A DNA stretch of 64,000 bases from assembly GCA_037157565.1 (NCBI GenBank), contig JAZHRO010000036.1:130766001-130830000 (forward strand), in the 5' to 3' direction. Both the position numbers and the translations under genes were made by a program. Each line of letters opens with the position of its first letter. The first letter of the stretch is position 1. The notes below the pieces were generated by a model. That model did not search any database, was not told the origin of the DNA, and saw nothing but the letters and a program-made list of their open reading frames with translations. Below are positions 1 through 10,197 of the stretch, in pieces. The DNA comes from Thalassia testudinum (lineage: Eukaryota > Streptophyta > Magnoliopsida > Alismatales > Hydrocharitaceae).

Positions 1-390
1 GCAGACCGCATATTCCCCCTTTTTCTCTCTGCGGCTGCAGGCGGCCTGCCACCTCCTCTCTCCTCTCCGCGCGGCGTTAAAAGGGGCGCGCCTCCCCTCC
101 CGTCTCCACCGTCTCCTTCTTCTTCTCCTTCCTGTGCGCGAGAGCGAGCGGACGCGAGGGCGGCAGCGGCGGCCGCAGTGAGCGCGGAGGTGCGGCGTGC
201 GAGGGCGGAGCTCTGCCGTGGGGGCGAGCTCGCCGGAGTGGCTTGGCCGGCTGGCGGAGGGCGCAGGGGGCGCGGAGCGACGCGGAGAGGGACCTGCTGC
301 GGTCTGAGCAGCAGGAGCGCGAGGTGCGACGCGGGCGGCGTCGCGAGCGGAGGCCGAGCAGGGTCCTGATTCTGGAAAAATTTCCAGAAT

Positions 391-732
391 CAGACGTCTG
401 GATTGATAGCCAGACGGCAAGGTCGACATCTGTAAGATCATACAGACGTCTGAAAGGTGAGTTTCCGCCTTCTTCTTCCTTCTTGTCTACTGACCGTACT
501 GAGGGAGGGGGTTGGCTGTGCGCAGGTTCGCTGATTCGCCATCCTTTGCGAATCAGACGTCTGGAAGTTGTACCAGACGGCGGGAGTGACCTCCAGACGT
601 CCTGAGGGACCATCGGATGTCTGGGATCTAGGGCAGACGTCCCCGCAGACTTCTGGACGTCTGGGAAACCACGCTGAACAGGTAATTCTCTGATCCACTT
701 TTTAAGACGTCTGGAAGGAGTTCCAGACGTCT
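391..732. repeat. CAGACGTCTG palindrome cluster in TE1 5' LTR leader
   Basis: Repeated AAGACGTCTGG and CCAGACGTCTGA units lie between the GC-rich leader and the sequence near 770. The last two units face each other (AGACGTCTGGAA, GGAG, TTCCAGACGTCT), so the pair can also form one 12-bp stem. Several copies carry single C-to-T or G-to-A changes. Confidence 0.9.
457..525 (+). other. Putative short intron in TE1 LTR leader
   Basis: The donor AAAG|GTGAGT at 453-462 matches the plant consensus. A CTGAC branch-like motif follows near 490, and the acceptor GCGCAG ends at 525. Sites with the same consensus occur at the same relative place in the other Tekay-like LTRs (11264, 53272, 59354). A second donor, ACAG|GTAATT, is at 678-687, with acceptor-like AG at 891 or 909. 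Splicing itself is inference. Confidence 0.4.
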
Positions 733-2501
733 GATTTTGCACAGTATCATCTTTTTTCGACCCGTTTACGGCCCGTTCGGGCTCCGTTTTCCACGATTCG
801 AGTTGCGTTCTTTTCAGAATTAATTACTCTACTCGTCTACAGTAGCTATACACTATTTTGAGACACTCCCTGTGTTTGATCCTTGTGATAGGACCTCGTT
901 CAGTTGCAGTCTTGAGAGTCGGGGAGGCACGCGGGATTCCCGATCACGCCCCCATTACTCCCGTTGTACCTGGTAGAGTGGCTTAAGTTTATTAATAAAA
1001 TCTGTTAAAGTATGGAACCATAACTAGAAGCTAGGACATTGCATGAATCCTAGGAATGAGAAATGTATGGAATGATAGCTCCTAGGTGATGCATGAATCC
1101 TAGGGCTAGAAAACTAGTTGTATGCTAGATCCTAGGATGTGACATGAACCCTAGGATGGAAGAACTAGTGGAATGTATAATACTGCAGTCTTGGAAAAAA
1201 AAATGGAAAGGAATATAAAGCTGCCTGTAATTTGAATTAATAGCTGTCTGTTATGAATAAAGAAACATGATTGAGATCATGGATTTTTGAGAACGTGAAT
1301 CTGGAAAGTGAAACATATGATGTTCTGAGATAAATAGCTGGAACCCTACGGGGAATTAGGAGTGGAACTCCTGGAAAGAAAAAGGCATGGAAACTGAGAT
1401 GTAGTTTGTACTGTCTCTTGGGTACGCAGTACCAAGGGAGGTACCTGTACCTGTTTAGTGCAGAGTGGGGCCAGCCGCCCCAGGGACCCGGGGTTAGGAT
1501 TGGCCGCTCTGTACCGACTTGTTGGCCCTCGTGTACATAGTACCGAGGAGAGCTAGTAGTGTTAGGAGAGTACTAGCTACCCCACGGGCCCCGGGGTTCT
1601 GCTAGCCTCCTTCACCGACTTGTTAGGCCCACTAGGGCAAACCAGGGTAGTCAGGCGAGGGTGCACGGACTGTGGAGGGGCAGGGCCCCGGTTTGGTTAC
1701 TGTGGAGGGGTTGGACCCCTATTACTGAGAGGGCTCTGCCCTGGTTCTGTGCTGTGCTTTGGGCGCACCCGTGCCAGTGCGGGCTAGCTACCTGTGCGTT
1801 TATCGCACGTGCCGTAGTCACCGTTACGTCTGTCAGTGACCTTGGGGTGGTTGACTGAGGGTAGGATCACCACGGGGGACTCTCCCGACCAGGAGAGCAC
1901 CACGTGCTACTTCTACTTTTGGAAAAGACTGCAATCAAGATCGTTCCCACAAAGACATTCGAGATCAAGTAAAGGATCCGAGAAATAAATGAAATAGTGA
2001 GAAAAATTGAAAGATGTGAATAAAGGAAGTAATAGAACATAACAGCTACTGTACACTCTACTGTTGCCTTTAGTTAGTTTGCCACTCTACTCAGCATTTT
2101 GCTGACGTGTTACACTAGTTACCTTTTTCAGGACCAGGTGTTGAGCAGCCAGGGTCGGCGGCTGCAGAGGACGCTGGGCCGAGTAGGGTCCAGTAGAGTT
2201 ACCACAGCCTTTTGTACCCCTTTTGTTTCTGTTCTAGTGAGTAGTTTTTGTTTCCGTTGTACCTTCTTTACCTGCAGTTCTTGTTATATGATAAATGCTG
2301 TTTTACTGTTGTGGTGGTACCTACTGTAGTAGTTTCTTTCCTTACTGCTGTACTTTCTTACTGTTAGTTTTATTAATGCTGAATGTGGTTTATTTTACTG
2401 TCTTTTGGTTACTTCCTCGTTGGACGACTAGGTCTTGGGATTAGTCGAGTCGGTCCGGTTCTCGTGTCTCATAGGGACTCGGGAACCGGGTCGTTACAAG
2501 A

Positions 2502-2513
2502 TGGTATCAGAGC
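2502..2513 (+). promoter_or_regulatory. Primer-binding site, initiator tRNA-Met
   Basis: TGGTATCAGAGC is complementary to the 3' end of plant initiator tRNA-Met. It starts 4 bp after the 5' LTR end, the expected place for minus-strand priming. Confidence 0.92.
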
Positions 2514-2677
2514 AAGGTCGTCCCGAGAAGTGAATCAACTGACTGGAAAATAACCAATTCACATGTTTATAGCTAGAGTAGCCACCACAACATATCTCTT
2601 GACATGAGCTCTTAGAAGTTTTGTTAGGTACCGTCTGTTTTGACGTTTTCGTTTTGTTTCGCGTCTCCTTACAGGAG

Positions 2678-3430
2678 ATGCCTCGTCGCAGGACTGGCGA
2701 GACTGGCCGCGGGCGCGGCCGAGGGCGAGGTCGGCGAGGTGGACGTGCTGTCATTGACGTCTCGGTGGACCAGCCATCACTCCCTGGCGTCCAGGCCCAG
2801 GACCTCGCCAGACTGATACAGGATATTGTACGAGAGGAGCTCTACCCACCGCCCCAAGCACCTCCTCCTGGGGTTGCAGAGGGGGAGTCCTCTGTGGGAC
2901 CACGCGACGGACACGGCGCTGGACACGAGGGAGGGGATGGGCCCCTGCCGCCCCCACCTTCCTCCTACACTTCTGTACACGAGGCACCTTCGCCTGGAGG
3001 TGCACCAGCACCTCCCCTACAGCGCCACTTTGAGCTTTTCGGACAGTTCCGGAAGCTGAAGCCCCCCTCCTTCAAGGGGGATGAGGACCCGACCGAGGCA
3101 GAGGACTGGCTTGAGCAGCTGGAGAAGATCTTCGACACCCTTCGCCCCCCGGTGGAGTGCCGCGTGGCCTTTGCCACGTACCAGCTGGAGAGTGCGGCAC
3201 ACCGGTGGTGGAGGGCGGTCCGGGGTCAGGAGAGGGACGAGCCGACGTGGGACCAGTTCGTCACCCTCTTCTGCGAGCAGTACTTTCCCCAGACGTGGCA
3301 GGACCAGAGGAGGCGGGAGTTCCACACTCTCCGCCAAGGGACGATGACCGTGAGCGCGTACCGCACGCGTTTCTTGGAGCTGTCCCGCTTTGCAGCGACA
3401 GCGGTAGCCACTGAGGAGGAGCGCCTTTAG
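2678..3430 (+). pseudogene. gag: TE1 Gag, N-terminal part, ends at premature TAG
   Basis: The start at 2678 is chosen because MPR directly follows a splice-acceptor-like CTTACAG|GAG and the same MPR start occurs in TE2 at 13534; the frame is also open upstream to 2621. Residues ~9-22 are an RG-rich basic patch, ~60-120 are proline-rich, and ~125-250 are the retrotransposon Gag core (motif PPSFKGDEDPTEAEDWLEQL). This protein would form the particle shell. TAG at 3428-3430 is codon 251; TE2 has TGG (Trp) here, so it is a G-to-A nonsense change. The frame continues unshifted afterwards. Confidence 0.88.
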
Positions 3431-5902
3431 AGGTTCACCGAGGGGCTCCGGCCTGCGATCCGGGGGTATGTCAAACCCCTGAAGCTGCTGACGTTTTCGA
3501 GGGCGGTAGAGGCAGCTATGACTTACGAGGAGACCAACCCGTCCGCGCGAGAGACCGACGGCGGGCGGAAGAGGCCCTTTCAGCCAGACTTCTCACAGGG
3601 CCGGCGAGAACGGAGACACGTGACATCCGCAGGAGAGCTGTCACGCTGTGCAGGAACATCAGTGGCCTTTGGGGGCCCTCGACAGGGGCCAGTCGCCAGC
3701 ATCGGACCCCCACCTAGCCGACAGCAGGGACTCACTGAGGGCGGGAGTCGGGTTCCCCTCTGCTACCAGTGTGGCCAGCCGGGCCACGTCAGGAGGGACT
3801 GCCCATCTAGGGCAGGAGGTCAGCAGATACTTCCCGCGCAGAGCACTGGAGGGCGCGCAGGAGGTCGCGGTTCCCAGGTGCGAGGAGGGTACCGGCCAGC
3901 ACCTACCCGTCTGACGCAGAGTGTGGCTGCTTCGTCCGCACCTAGGGCTGAGGGGCGTATCAACGCCCTAACACACAGGGACGCCAGAGCATCGGGATCC
4001 GTGGTAGCAGGTATGGTTTCAGTTTCTGGCAGACTCGTTTACACGCTTTTCGATTCTGGTGCTACGCACTCGTCTGTCGCAGCCAGTTTCGCAGTTAGTT
4101 TGGACCAGGATTATACACTGTTAGAGAATCCGTTCGTAATCAAAGGTCCGAGTGGTCAGCTGTTTGTAGCTGAGGAGGTGTACACGGGTTGCGGGGTCAG
4201 CATCGGGGGACATAGCCTGCCAGCTGACCTGATTATGATACAGATGGAGGACTTTGGAGTAATTATGGGGATGGATTGGCTGTCCGCTTACCACGCCTTG
4301 GTAGACTGTTTTGAGAGGAAGACTGTCTTTTCCATTCCGGAGTTGCCTTCTTTCGAGTTTCACGGGCAGCCAGTGGACGGAGGTTTCAGGTGCATTTCGG
4401 CACTTCGGGCGGCGAGACTTTTGAGCCAGGGGTGTGAGGGCTTCCTAGCTTGTGTGGTGGCAGAGCACAGCCCCGTGGCAGACTTCCAGAGCATCCCGGT
4501 GGTCAGAGAGTACCCCGACGTGTTTCCAGACGAGTTACTAGGACTACCGCCCGAGCGTGAGATCGAGTTTGAGATCTCACTAGTACCAGGGACCAGCCCC
4601 ATCTCCACCGCACCATACAGGATGGCACCGCTTGAGCTGCGAGAGCTCAAGTGTCAGTTGCAGGACCTTTTGGAGAAAGGTTTCGTGAGGCCCAGTGCGT
4701 CTCCCTGGGGAGCCCCGGTACTGTTTGTGAAGAAGAAGGATGGGACCCTACGCCTTTGTGTGGACTACCGACAGCTGAATAGGGTCACCATCAAGAACAG
4801 ATATCCGCTGCCAAGGATCGACGATTTGTTTGACCAGTTGCGGGGTGCCACGGTGTTTTCCAAGATCGACTTGAGGTCTGGATACCACCAGTTGAGGATC
4901 AGGGAGACCAACGTCTCCAAGACAGCTTTCCGCACTCGCTACGGACACTACGAGTTTTTGGTCATGCCGTTTGGACTGACCAATGCCCCCGCTGCTTTCA
5001 TGGACCTGATGAACCGGGTGTTTAGACCGTACTTGGACCAGTTTGTGGTGGTTTTCATAGATGATGTACTCATCTATTCTAGAGATCGGACGCAGCACGG
5101 ACAGCACTTGCGGATGGTTCTGGACACTCTGAGACGACGCAGGCTGTACGCCAAATACAGCAAGTGCGAGTTCTGGTTGAGGGAGGTGACCTTTTTGGGT
5201 CATGTGATCTCTGGAGATGGCCTGGCGGTGGATCCCGCCAAGGTCGAGGCAGTGCTCAGGTGGGAGAGACCGCGTTCAGTCACTGAGATTCGCAGTTTCC
5301 TGGGACTGGCAGGTTACTACAGACGGTTCATCAGAGGATTTTCACAGATTGCGCGTCCTATGACACAGTTGACCCTGAAGGATGTGCCTTTCGCTTGGAC
5401 AGATGCCTGTGAGGCGTGTTTTCTGGAGCTGAAGGAGAGGTTGACCTCGGCTCCCATGCTCACCATCCCTGACAGTAGTGGCGGGTTCGTTGTGTACACG
5501 GATGCTTCCTTGCTGGGGTTAGGAGGTGTGCTCATGCAGAGGGGTCATGTTGTCGCTTACGCTTCGCGGCAACTGAAGCCCCATGAGCATACCTACCCTA
5601 CCCACGACCTAGAGTTGGCAGCTGTTGTCTTCGCGCTGAAGACCTGGAGGCACTACTTGTATGGTGAGACCTTCGAGATTTTTACAGATCACAAGAGCCT
5701 CAGATATCTTTTTGACCAGAAGGAGCTCAACATGAGACAGAGACGTTGGTTGGAGCTCCTGAAGGACTACGACTGCAGCATCTCCTACCACCCGGGAAAG
5801 GCCAATGTGGTGGCTGACGCCTTGAGCCGTAAGGCGCCCGCACGCTTGGCCAGTCTACAGTTACAGAGTTGGAGCCTTTTGGAGGAGGTGGGCAGTTGGT
5901 GA
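3431..5902 (+). pseudogene. pol: TE1 Gag C-terminus, CCHC knuckle, protease, RT and RNase H, ends at TGA
   Basis: The frame is the same as the upstream Gag (codon numbers counted from 2678). Zinc knuckle [14 protein letters not shown] is residues 362-375. The aspartic protease active site DSGATHSS starts at D459. RT shows [31 protein letters not shown] and the catalytic FIDD (D795, D796). RNase H shows VVYTDAS with catalytic D942. All these catalytic residues are intact. TGA at 5900-5902 (codon 1075) stands where TE2 has CAA; a CGA or CAA precursor is likely. An ATG at 3518 lies inside the frame and need not be a real start. Confidence 0.92.
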
Positions 5903-6655
5903 CCTCTAGAGTTACGAGGGTACTGTGGGGCAGTGACGGTGACACAGCAGACCAGGCCAGAGTTGATAGACCGCATCATCACGGGACAGATGGCCGATCC
6001 GTACTTGCAGTCTTTGCGCGACAGAGTACTATCAGGGGACCCAGGGGACTTCTCTTTCACAGACCAGGTGTTACGCTTGAGGGGACGGTTGTGCGTCCCC
6101 AGAGACGAGGAGCTGTTGAGAGAGCTCCTGACTGAGGCACACGGTTCCAGATTCACCATACATCCCGGAAACACGAAAATGTACCATGACTTGAGACGCG
6201 AGTTCTGGTGGAGAGGGATGAAGCGGGATGTGGGTGAGTTCGTGCAGCAGTGCTTAGTGTGCCAGCAGGTGAAAGCTGAGCATCAGAGGCCTGCAGGGTC
6301 GCTTCAGCCGCTTCCAGTGCCAGAGTGGAAGTGGGAGAGCATAACCATGGACTTGGTGGTGGGCTTACCTGTTACCCAACGAGGACACGACGCAGTCTGG
6401 GTAATAGTGGATAGATTGACGAAGACGGCACGATTCTTGCCGATCCGAGTCACTTTGGGACCAGCACAGTTGGCAGAGAGGTATATCCGTGATGTGGTGC
6501 GACTACACGGAGTTCCGCGGGAGATCGTATCCGACCGGGATACCCGCTTTACGTCCCAGTTTTGGGCTGAGTTTCAGCAGGCTTTGGGGACGAGGTTGAG
6601 GTTTAGCACGGCTTACCACCCCCAGACGGACGGACAGTCGGAACGCACGATATAG
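5903..6655 (+). pseudogene. int: TE1 integrase, zinc-binding and catalytic core, ends at TAG
   Basis: The HHCC zinc-binding domain has H1162, H1170, C1192 and C1195 (CLVC). The catalytic triad is D1225 (TMDLVVGLP), D1286 (VSDRDTRF) and E1322 (DGQSERT). The spacing is 60 and 35 residues, the D,D(35)E arrangement of retroviral-type integrases. The enzyme inserts the cDNA into the genome. TAG at 6653-6655 (codon 1326) sits four codons after the catalytic Glu; TE2 has CAA (Gln) there, so CAG-to-TAG is likely, a C-to-T change in a CHG context. Confidence 0.92.
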
Positions 6656-7420
6656 ACACTTGAGGACCTTTTGCGTGCCTGTGTACTAGACTGGAGGGGC
6701 TCTTGGGAGGAGCACCTGCCCCTGGCGGAGTTTGCATACAACAACAGTTATCACTCGAGCATCGGCATGGCTCCCTACGAGGCTCTGTACGGACGGAAAT
6801 GCACGGCACCCTTGAGTTGGGTTGAGGTGGGGACCAAGTGGGAGGTTGGCCCTAGGTTGATCTGGCAGAGTCAGGAGGTAGTTGAGAAGATCCACAGACG
6901 ACTCCGCACTGTCAGGAGCAGACAGAAGAGCTACGCAGATCGCAGACGCAGAGAGGTGCAGTTCGAGGTTGGGGACCACGTCTTCCTTCGTGTTTCGCCC
7001 ATGAAGGGCTTACAGCGGTTTGGGGTGAGAGGGAAGCTCGCGCCGAGGTTCGTGGGGCCCTTTGAGGTCCTGGAGCGGGTTGGACCCGTTGCTTACAGAC
7101 TTGCCCTTCCCCCGCAGCTTTCTGGTGTGCACGACGTGTTCCACGTGTCCAACCTCAGGAAGTACGTAGCCGATCCCAGCCATGTACTAAGTCACGAGAG
7201 CGTCGAGGTGAGCGACGACCTGACCTACCCCGAGCGGCCAGTGCAGATCCTAGACCGAGCCGTCCGCAGGTTGAGACGAAAGCAAGTACCCCTGGTAAAG
7301 GTTTTGTGGAGGAGCCAGCGGTACGAGGAGGCTACCTGGAAGCCTGAGGTGGCAATGCGGGAGCGGTACCCGGAGCTTTTCGCGGGTACGTCTTTCAGGA
7401 CCTGCTTCGGTCATCTTTGA
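6656..7420 (+). pseudogene. int: TE1 integrase C-terminus with GPY/F module and chromodomain-like end
   Basis: This continues the gag-pol frame to the natural TGA at 7418-7420, for a polyprotein of 1,580 codons plus stop. It contains the integrase C-terminal helices (FAYNNSYHSSIGMAPYEALY), the GPY/F module (FVGPFEVLERVGPVAYRLAL) and a C-terminal chromodomain-like segment around 7241-7390 (VKVLWRSQRYEEATWKPE). Chromodomains steer chromovirus integration toward particular chromatin. An internal ATG at 6671 is unlikely to be a real start. Confidence 0.9.
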
Positions 7421-7468
7421 GTTTGTTATGGTCATTTGGACATCTTTTTCCCGCACCCAAGTTGGCGC

Positions 7469-7506
7469 AAGTTTCGGGGACGAAACTTCCTTTAAGTTTG
7501 TTATAT
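7469..7506 (+). promoter_or_regulatory. Hairpin and degenerate polypurine-tract region before TE1 3' LTR
   Basis: AAGTTTCG and CGAAACTT form an 8-bp stem with a purine loop GGGA (7469-7488). Between it and the LTR lies TTTAAGTTTGTTATAT, which is not purine-rich, although second-strand priming normally needs a purine tract touching the LTR. TE2 has nearly the same sequence at 19965-20001. Confidence 0.6.
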
Positions 7507-7536
7507 TGTAACGAATGTGTGCCCCAGATGTATTTT

Positions 7537-7631
7537 AAGACGTCTGGGAGGTGGCTCAGACGTCGGACAAGACGTCTGGGATCACAACCAGACGTCTGAT
7601 AAGACGTCTGGGATAGTTTCAAGACGTCTGG
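7537..7631. repeat. U3 palindrome cluster of TE1 3' LTR
   Basis: Six GACGTC cores occur in 95 bp, mostly as AAGACGTCTGG or CCAGACGTCTGA. The ACGT core resembles plant bZIP binding sites, and the cluster lies upstream of the likely transcription start, so a promoter role is possible but unproven. Confidence 0.85.
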
Positions 7632-8068
7632 AAATTCGTTATTTTCGACACACGCGAGTCGCCTGCGTGCCTGAGCGTGCAGACCGCATATTCCCCCTTT
7701 TTCTCTCTGCGGCTGCAGGCGGCCTGCCACCTCCTCTCTCCTCTCCGCCCGACGTTCAAAGGGGCGCGCCTCCCCTCCCATCTCCACCGTCTCCTTCTTC
7801 TTCTCCTTCCTGTGCGCGAGAGCGAGCGGACGCGAGGGCGGCAACGGCGACCGCAGTGAGAGCGGAGGTGCGGCGTGCGAGGGCGGAGCTCTGCCGTGGG
7901 GGCGAGCTCGCCGGAGCGGCTTGGCCGGCTGGCGGAGGGCGCAGGGGGCGCAGAGCGACGCGGAGAGGGACCGGCTGCGGTCTGAGCAGCAGGAGCGCGA
8001 GGTGCGACGCGAGCGGCGTCGCGAGCGGAGGCCGAGCAGGGTCCTGATTCTGGAAAAATTTCCAGAAT

Positions 8069-8411
8069 CAGACGTCTGGATTGATAGCCAGACGGCAAGG
8101 TCGATGTCTGTAAGATCATACAGATGTCTGAAAGGTGAGTTTCCGCCTTCTTCTTCCTTCTTGTCGACTGACCGTACTGAGGGAGGGGGTTGGCTGTGCG
8201 CAGGTTCGCTGATTCGCCATCCTTTGCGAATCAGACGTCTGGAAGTTGTACCAGACGGCGGGAGTGACCTCCAGACGTCCTGAGGGACCATCGGACGTCT
8301 GGGATCTAGGGCAGACGTCCCCGCAGACTTCTGGACGTCTGGGAAACCACGCTGAACAGGTAATTCTCTGATCCACTTTTTAAGACGTCTGGAAGGAGTT
8401 CCAGACGTCTG
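8069..8411. repeat. Leader palindrome cluster of TE1 3' LTR
   Basis: Eight further GACGTC cores, some with T or A changes around them, follow a 26-bp inverted repeat at 8045-8070. The whole LTR has 14 GACGTC sites against fewer than one expected by chance in 2.7 kb. Confidence 0.88.
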
Positions 8412-10197
8412 ATTTTGCACAGTATTATCTTTTTCGACCCGTTTACGGCCCGTTCGGGCTCCGTTTTCCGTGATTCGAGTTGCATTCTTTTCAGAATTAA
8501 TTCCTCTACTCGTCTACAGTAGCTATACACTATTTTGAGACACTCCCTGTGTTTGATCCTTGTGATAGGACCTCATTCAGTTGCAGTCTTGAGAGTTGCG
8601 GAGGCACGCGGGATTCCCGATCACGCCCCCATTACTCCCGTTGTACCTGGTAGAGTGGCTTAAGTTTATTAATAAAATCTGTTAAAGTATGGAACCATAA
8701 CTAGAAGCTAGGACATTGCATGAATCCTAGGAATGAGAAATGTATGGAATGATAGCTCCTAGGTGATGCATGAATCCTAGGGCTGGAAAACTAGTTGTAT
8801 GCTAGATCCTAGGATGTGACATGAACCCTAGGATGGAAGAACTAGTGGAATGTATAATACTGCAGTCTTGGAAAAAAAAATGGAAAGGAATATAAAGCTG
8901 CCTGTAATTTGAATTAATAGCTGTCTGTTATGAATAAAGAAACATGATTGAGATCATGGATTTTTGAGAACGTGAATCTGGAAAGTGAAACATATGATGT
9001 TCTGAGATAAATAGCTGGAACCCTACGGGGAATTAGGAGTGGAACTCCTGGAAAGAAAAAGGAATGGAAACTGAGATGTAGTTTGTACTGTCTCTTGGGT
9101 ACGCAGTACCAAGGGAAGTACCTGTACCTGTTTAGTGCAGAGTGGGGCCAGCCGCCCCAGGGACCCGGGGTTAGGATTGGTCGCTCTGTACCGACTTGTT
9201 GGCCCTCGTGTACGTAGTACCGAGGAGAGCTAGTAGTGTTAGGAGAGTACTAGCTACCCCACGGGCCCCGGGGTTCTGCTAGCCTCCTTCACCGACTTGT
9301 TAGGCCCACTAGGGCAAACCAGGGTAGTCAGGCGAGGGTGCGCGGACTGTGGAGGGGCAAGGCCCCGGTTTGGTTACTGTGGAGGGGTTGGACCCCTGTT
9401 ACTAAGAGGGCTCTGCCCTGGTTCCGTGCTGTGCTTTGGGCGCACCCGTTAACGGAAACGACTGACCGCGTGCCAGTGCGGGCTAGCTACCTGTGCGTTT
9501 ATCGCACGTGCCGTAGTCACCGTTACGTCTGTCAGTGACCTTGGGGTGGTTGACTGAGGGTAGGATCACCACGGGGGACTCTCCCGGCCAGGAGAGCACC
9601 ACGTGCTACTTCTACTTTTGGAAAAGACTGCAATCAAGATCGTTCCCACGAGGACATTCGAGATCAAGTAAAGGATCCGAGAAATAAATGAAATAGTGAG
9701 AAAAATTGAAAGATGTGAATAAAGGAAGTAATAGAACATAACAGCTACTGTACACTCTACTGTTGCCTTTAGTTAATTTGCCACTCTACTCAGCGTTTTG
9801 CTGACGTGTTACACTCGTTACCTTTTTCAGGACCTGGTGTTGAGCAGCCAGGGTCGGCGGCTGCAGAGGACGCTGGGCTGAGTAGGGTCCAGTAGAGTTA
9901 CCACAGCCTTTTGTACCCCTTTTGTTTCTGTTCTAGTGAGTAGTTTTTGTTTCCGCTGTACCTTCTTTACCTGCAGTTCTTGTTATATGATAAATGCTGT
10001 TTTACTGTTGTGGTGGTACCTACTGTAGTAGTTTCTTTCCTTACTGCTGTACTTTCTTACTGTTAGTTATATTCATGCTGAATGTGGTTTATTTTACTGT
10101 CTTTTGGTTACTTCCTCGTTGGACGACTAGGTCTTGGGATTAGTCGAGTCGGTCCGGTTCTCGTGTCTCGTAGGGACTTGGGAACCGGGTCGTTACA

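Larger units (their letters stand above)
1..2498 (+). repeat. TE1 5' LTR (3' 93% of it)
   Basis: Position 1 corresponds to 7679 in the 3' LTR and the LTR ends in GTTACA at 2498, directly before the primer-binding site. It lacks a 21-bp piece present in the 3' LTR near 9450. A TATA-like TTAAAA lies at 76-81 in GC-rich sequence, so most of what is visible would be transcribed leader (R/U5). Confidence 0.95.
1..10197 (+). mobile_element. TE1: Ty3/gypsy chromovirus (Tekay/Del-like), 5' end cut by window
   Basis: The element has a 5' LTR (1-2498, first ~172 bp outside the window), an initiator tRNA-Met primer-binding site, one gag-pol frame (2678-7420) and a complete 3' LTR (7507-10197). The LTR ends are TGTAAC and GTTACA. 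The domain order gag, CCHC knuckle, protease, RT, RNase H, integrase, GPY/F module and C-terminal chromodomain-like segment fits Ty3 chromoviruses; the long LTR and the C-terminal sequence suggest the Tekay/Del clade. By eye the two LTRs differ at roughly 2% of positions, mostly transitions, so the insertion is fairly recent. The left TSD is outside the window; the 5 bases after the right LTR are TTTGC. Confidence 0.93.
7507..10197 (+). repeat. TE1 3' LTR
   Basis: This 2,691-bp LTR has TGTAAC and GTTACA termini. In order it holds a palindrome cluster in U3 (7537-7631), a GC-rich leader (7679-8040), a hairpin plus a second palindrome cluster (8045-8411), AT-rich sequence with CCTAGG repeats (8700-8850), a conserved block of short stem-loops (9110-9660), and the terminal block near 10120-10197 shared by all Tekay-like LTRs here. 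Long open frames on either strand in the GC-rich part have no recognisable product. Confidence 0.96.

Noticed and set aside
391..732. CRISPR array
   Set aside because: Regular short palindromes, but spacing is irregular, there are no unique spacers, and the context is a plant LTR.
7395..8420. Minus-strand 341-codon frame across the TE1 3' LTR
   Set aside because: It is antisense through palindromes and GC-rich leader, starts inside the LTR and runs past its boundary; the 5' LTR copy is similar only within the LTR.
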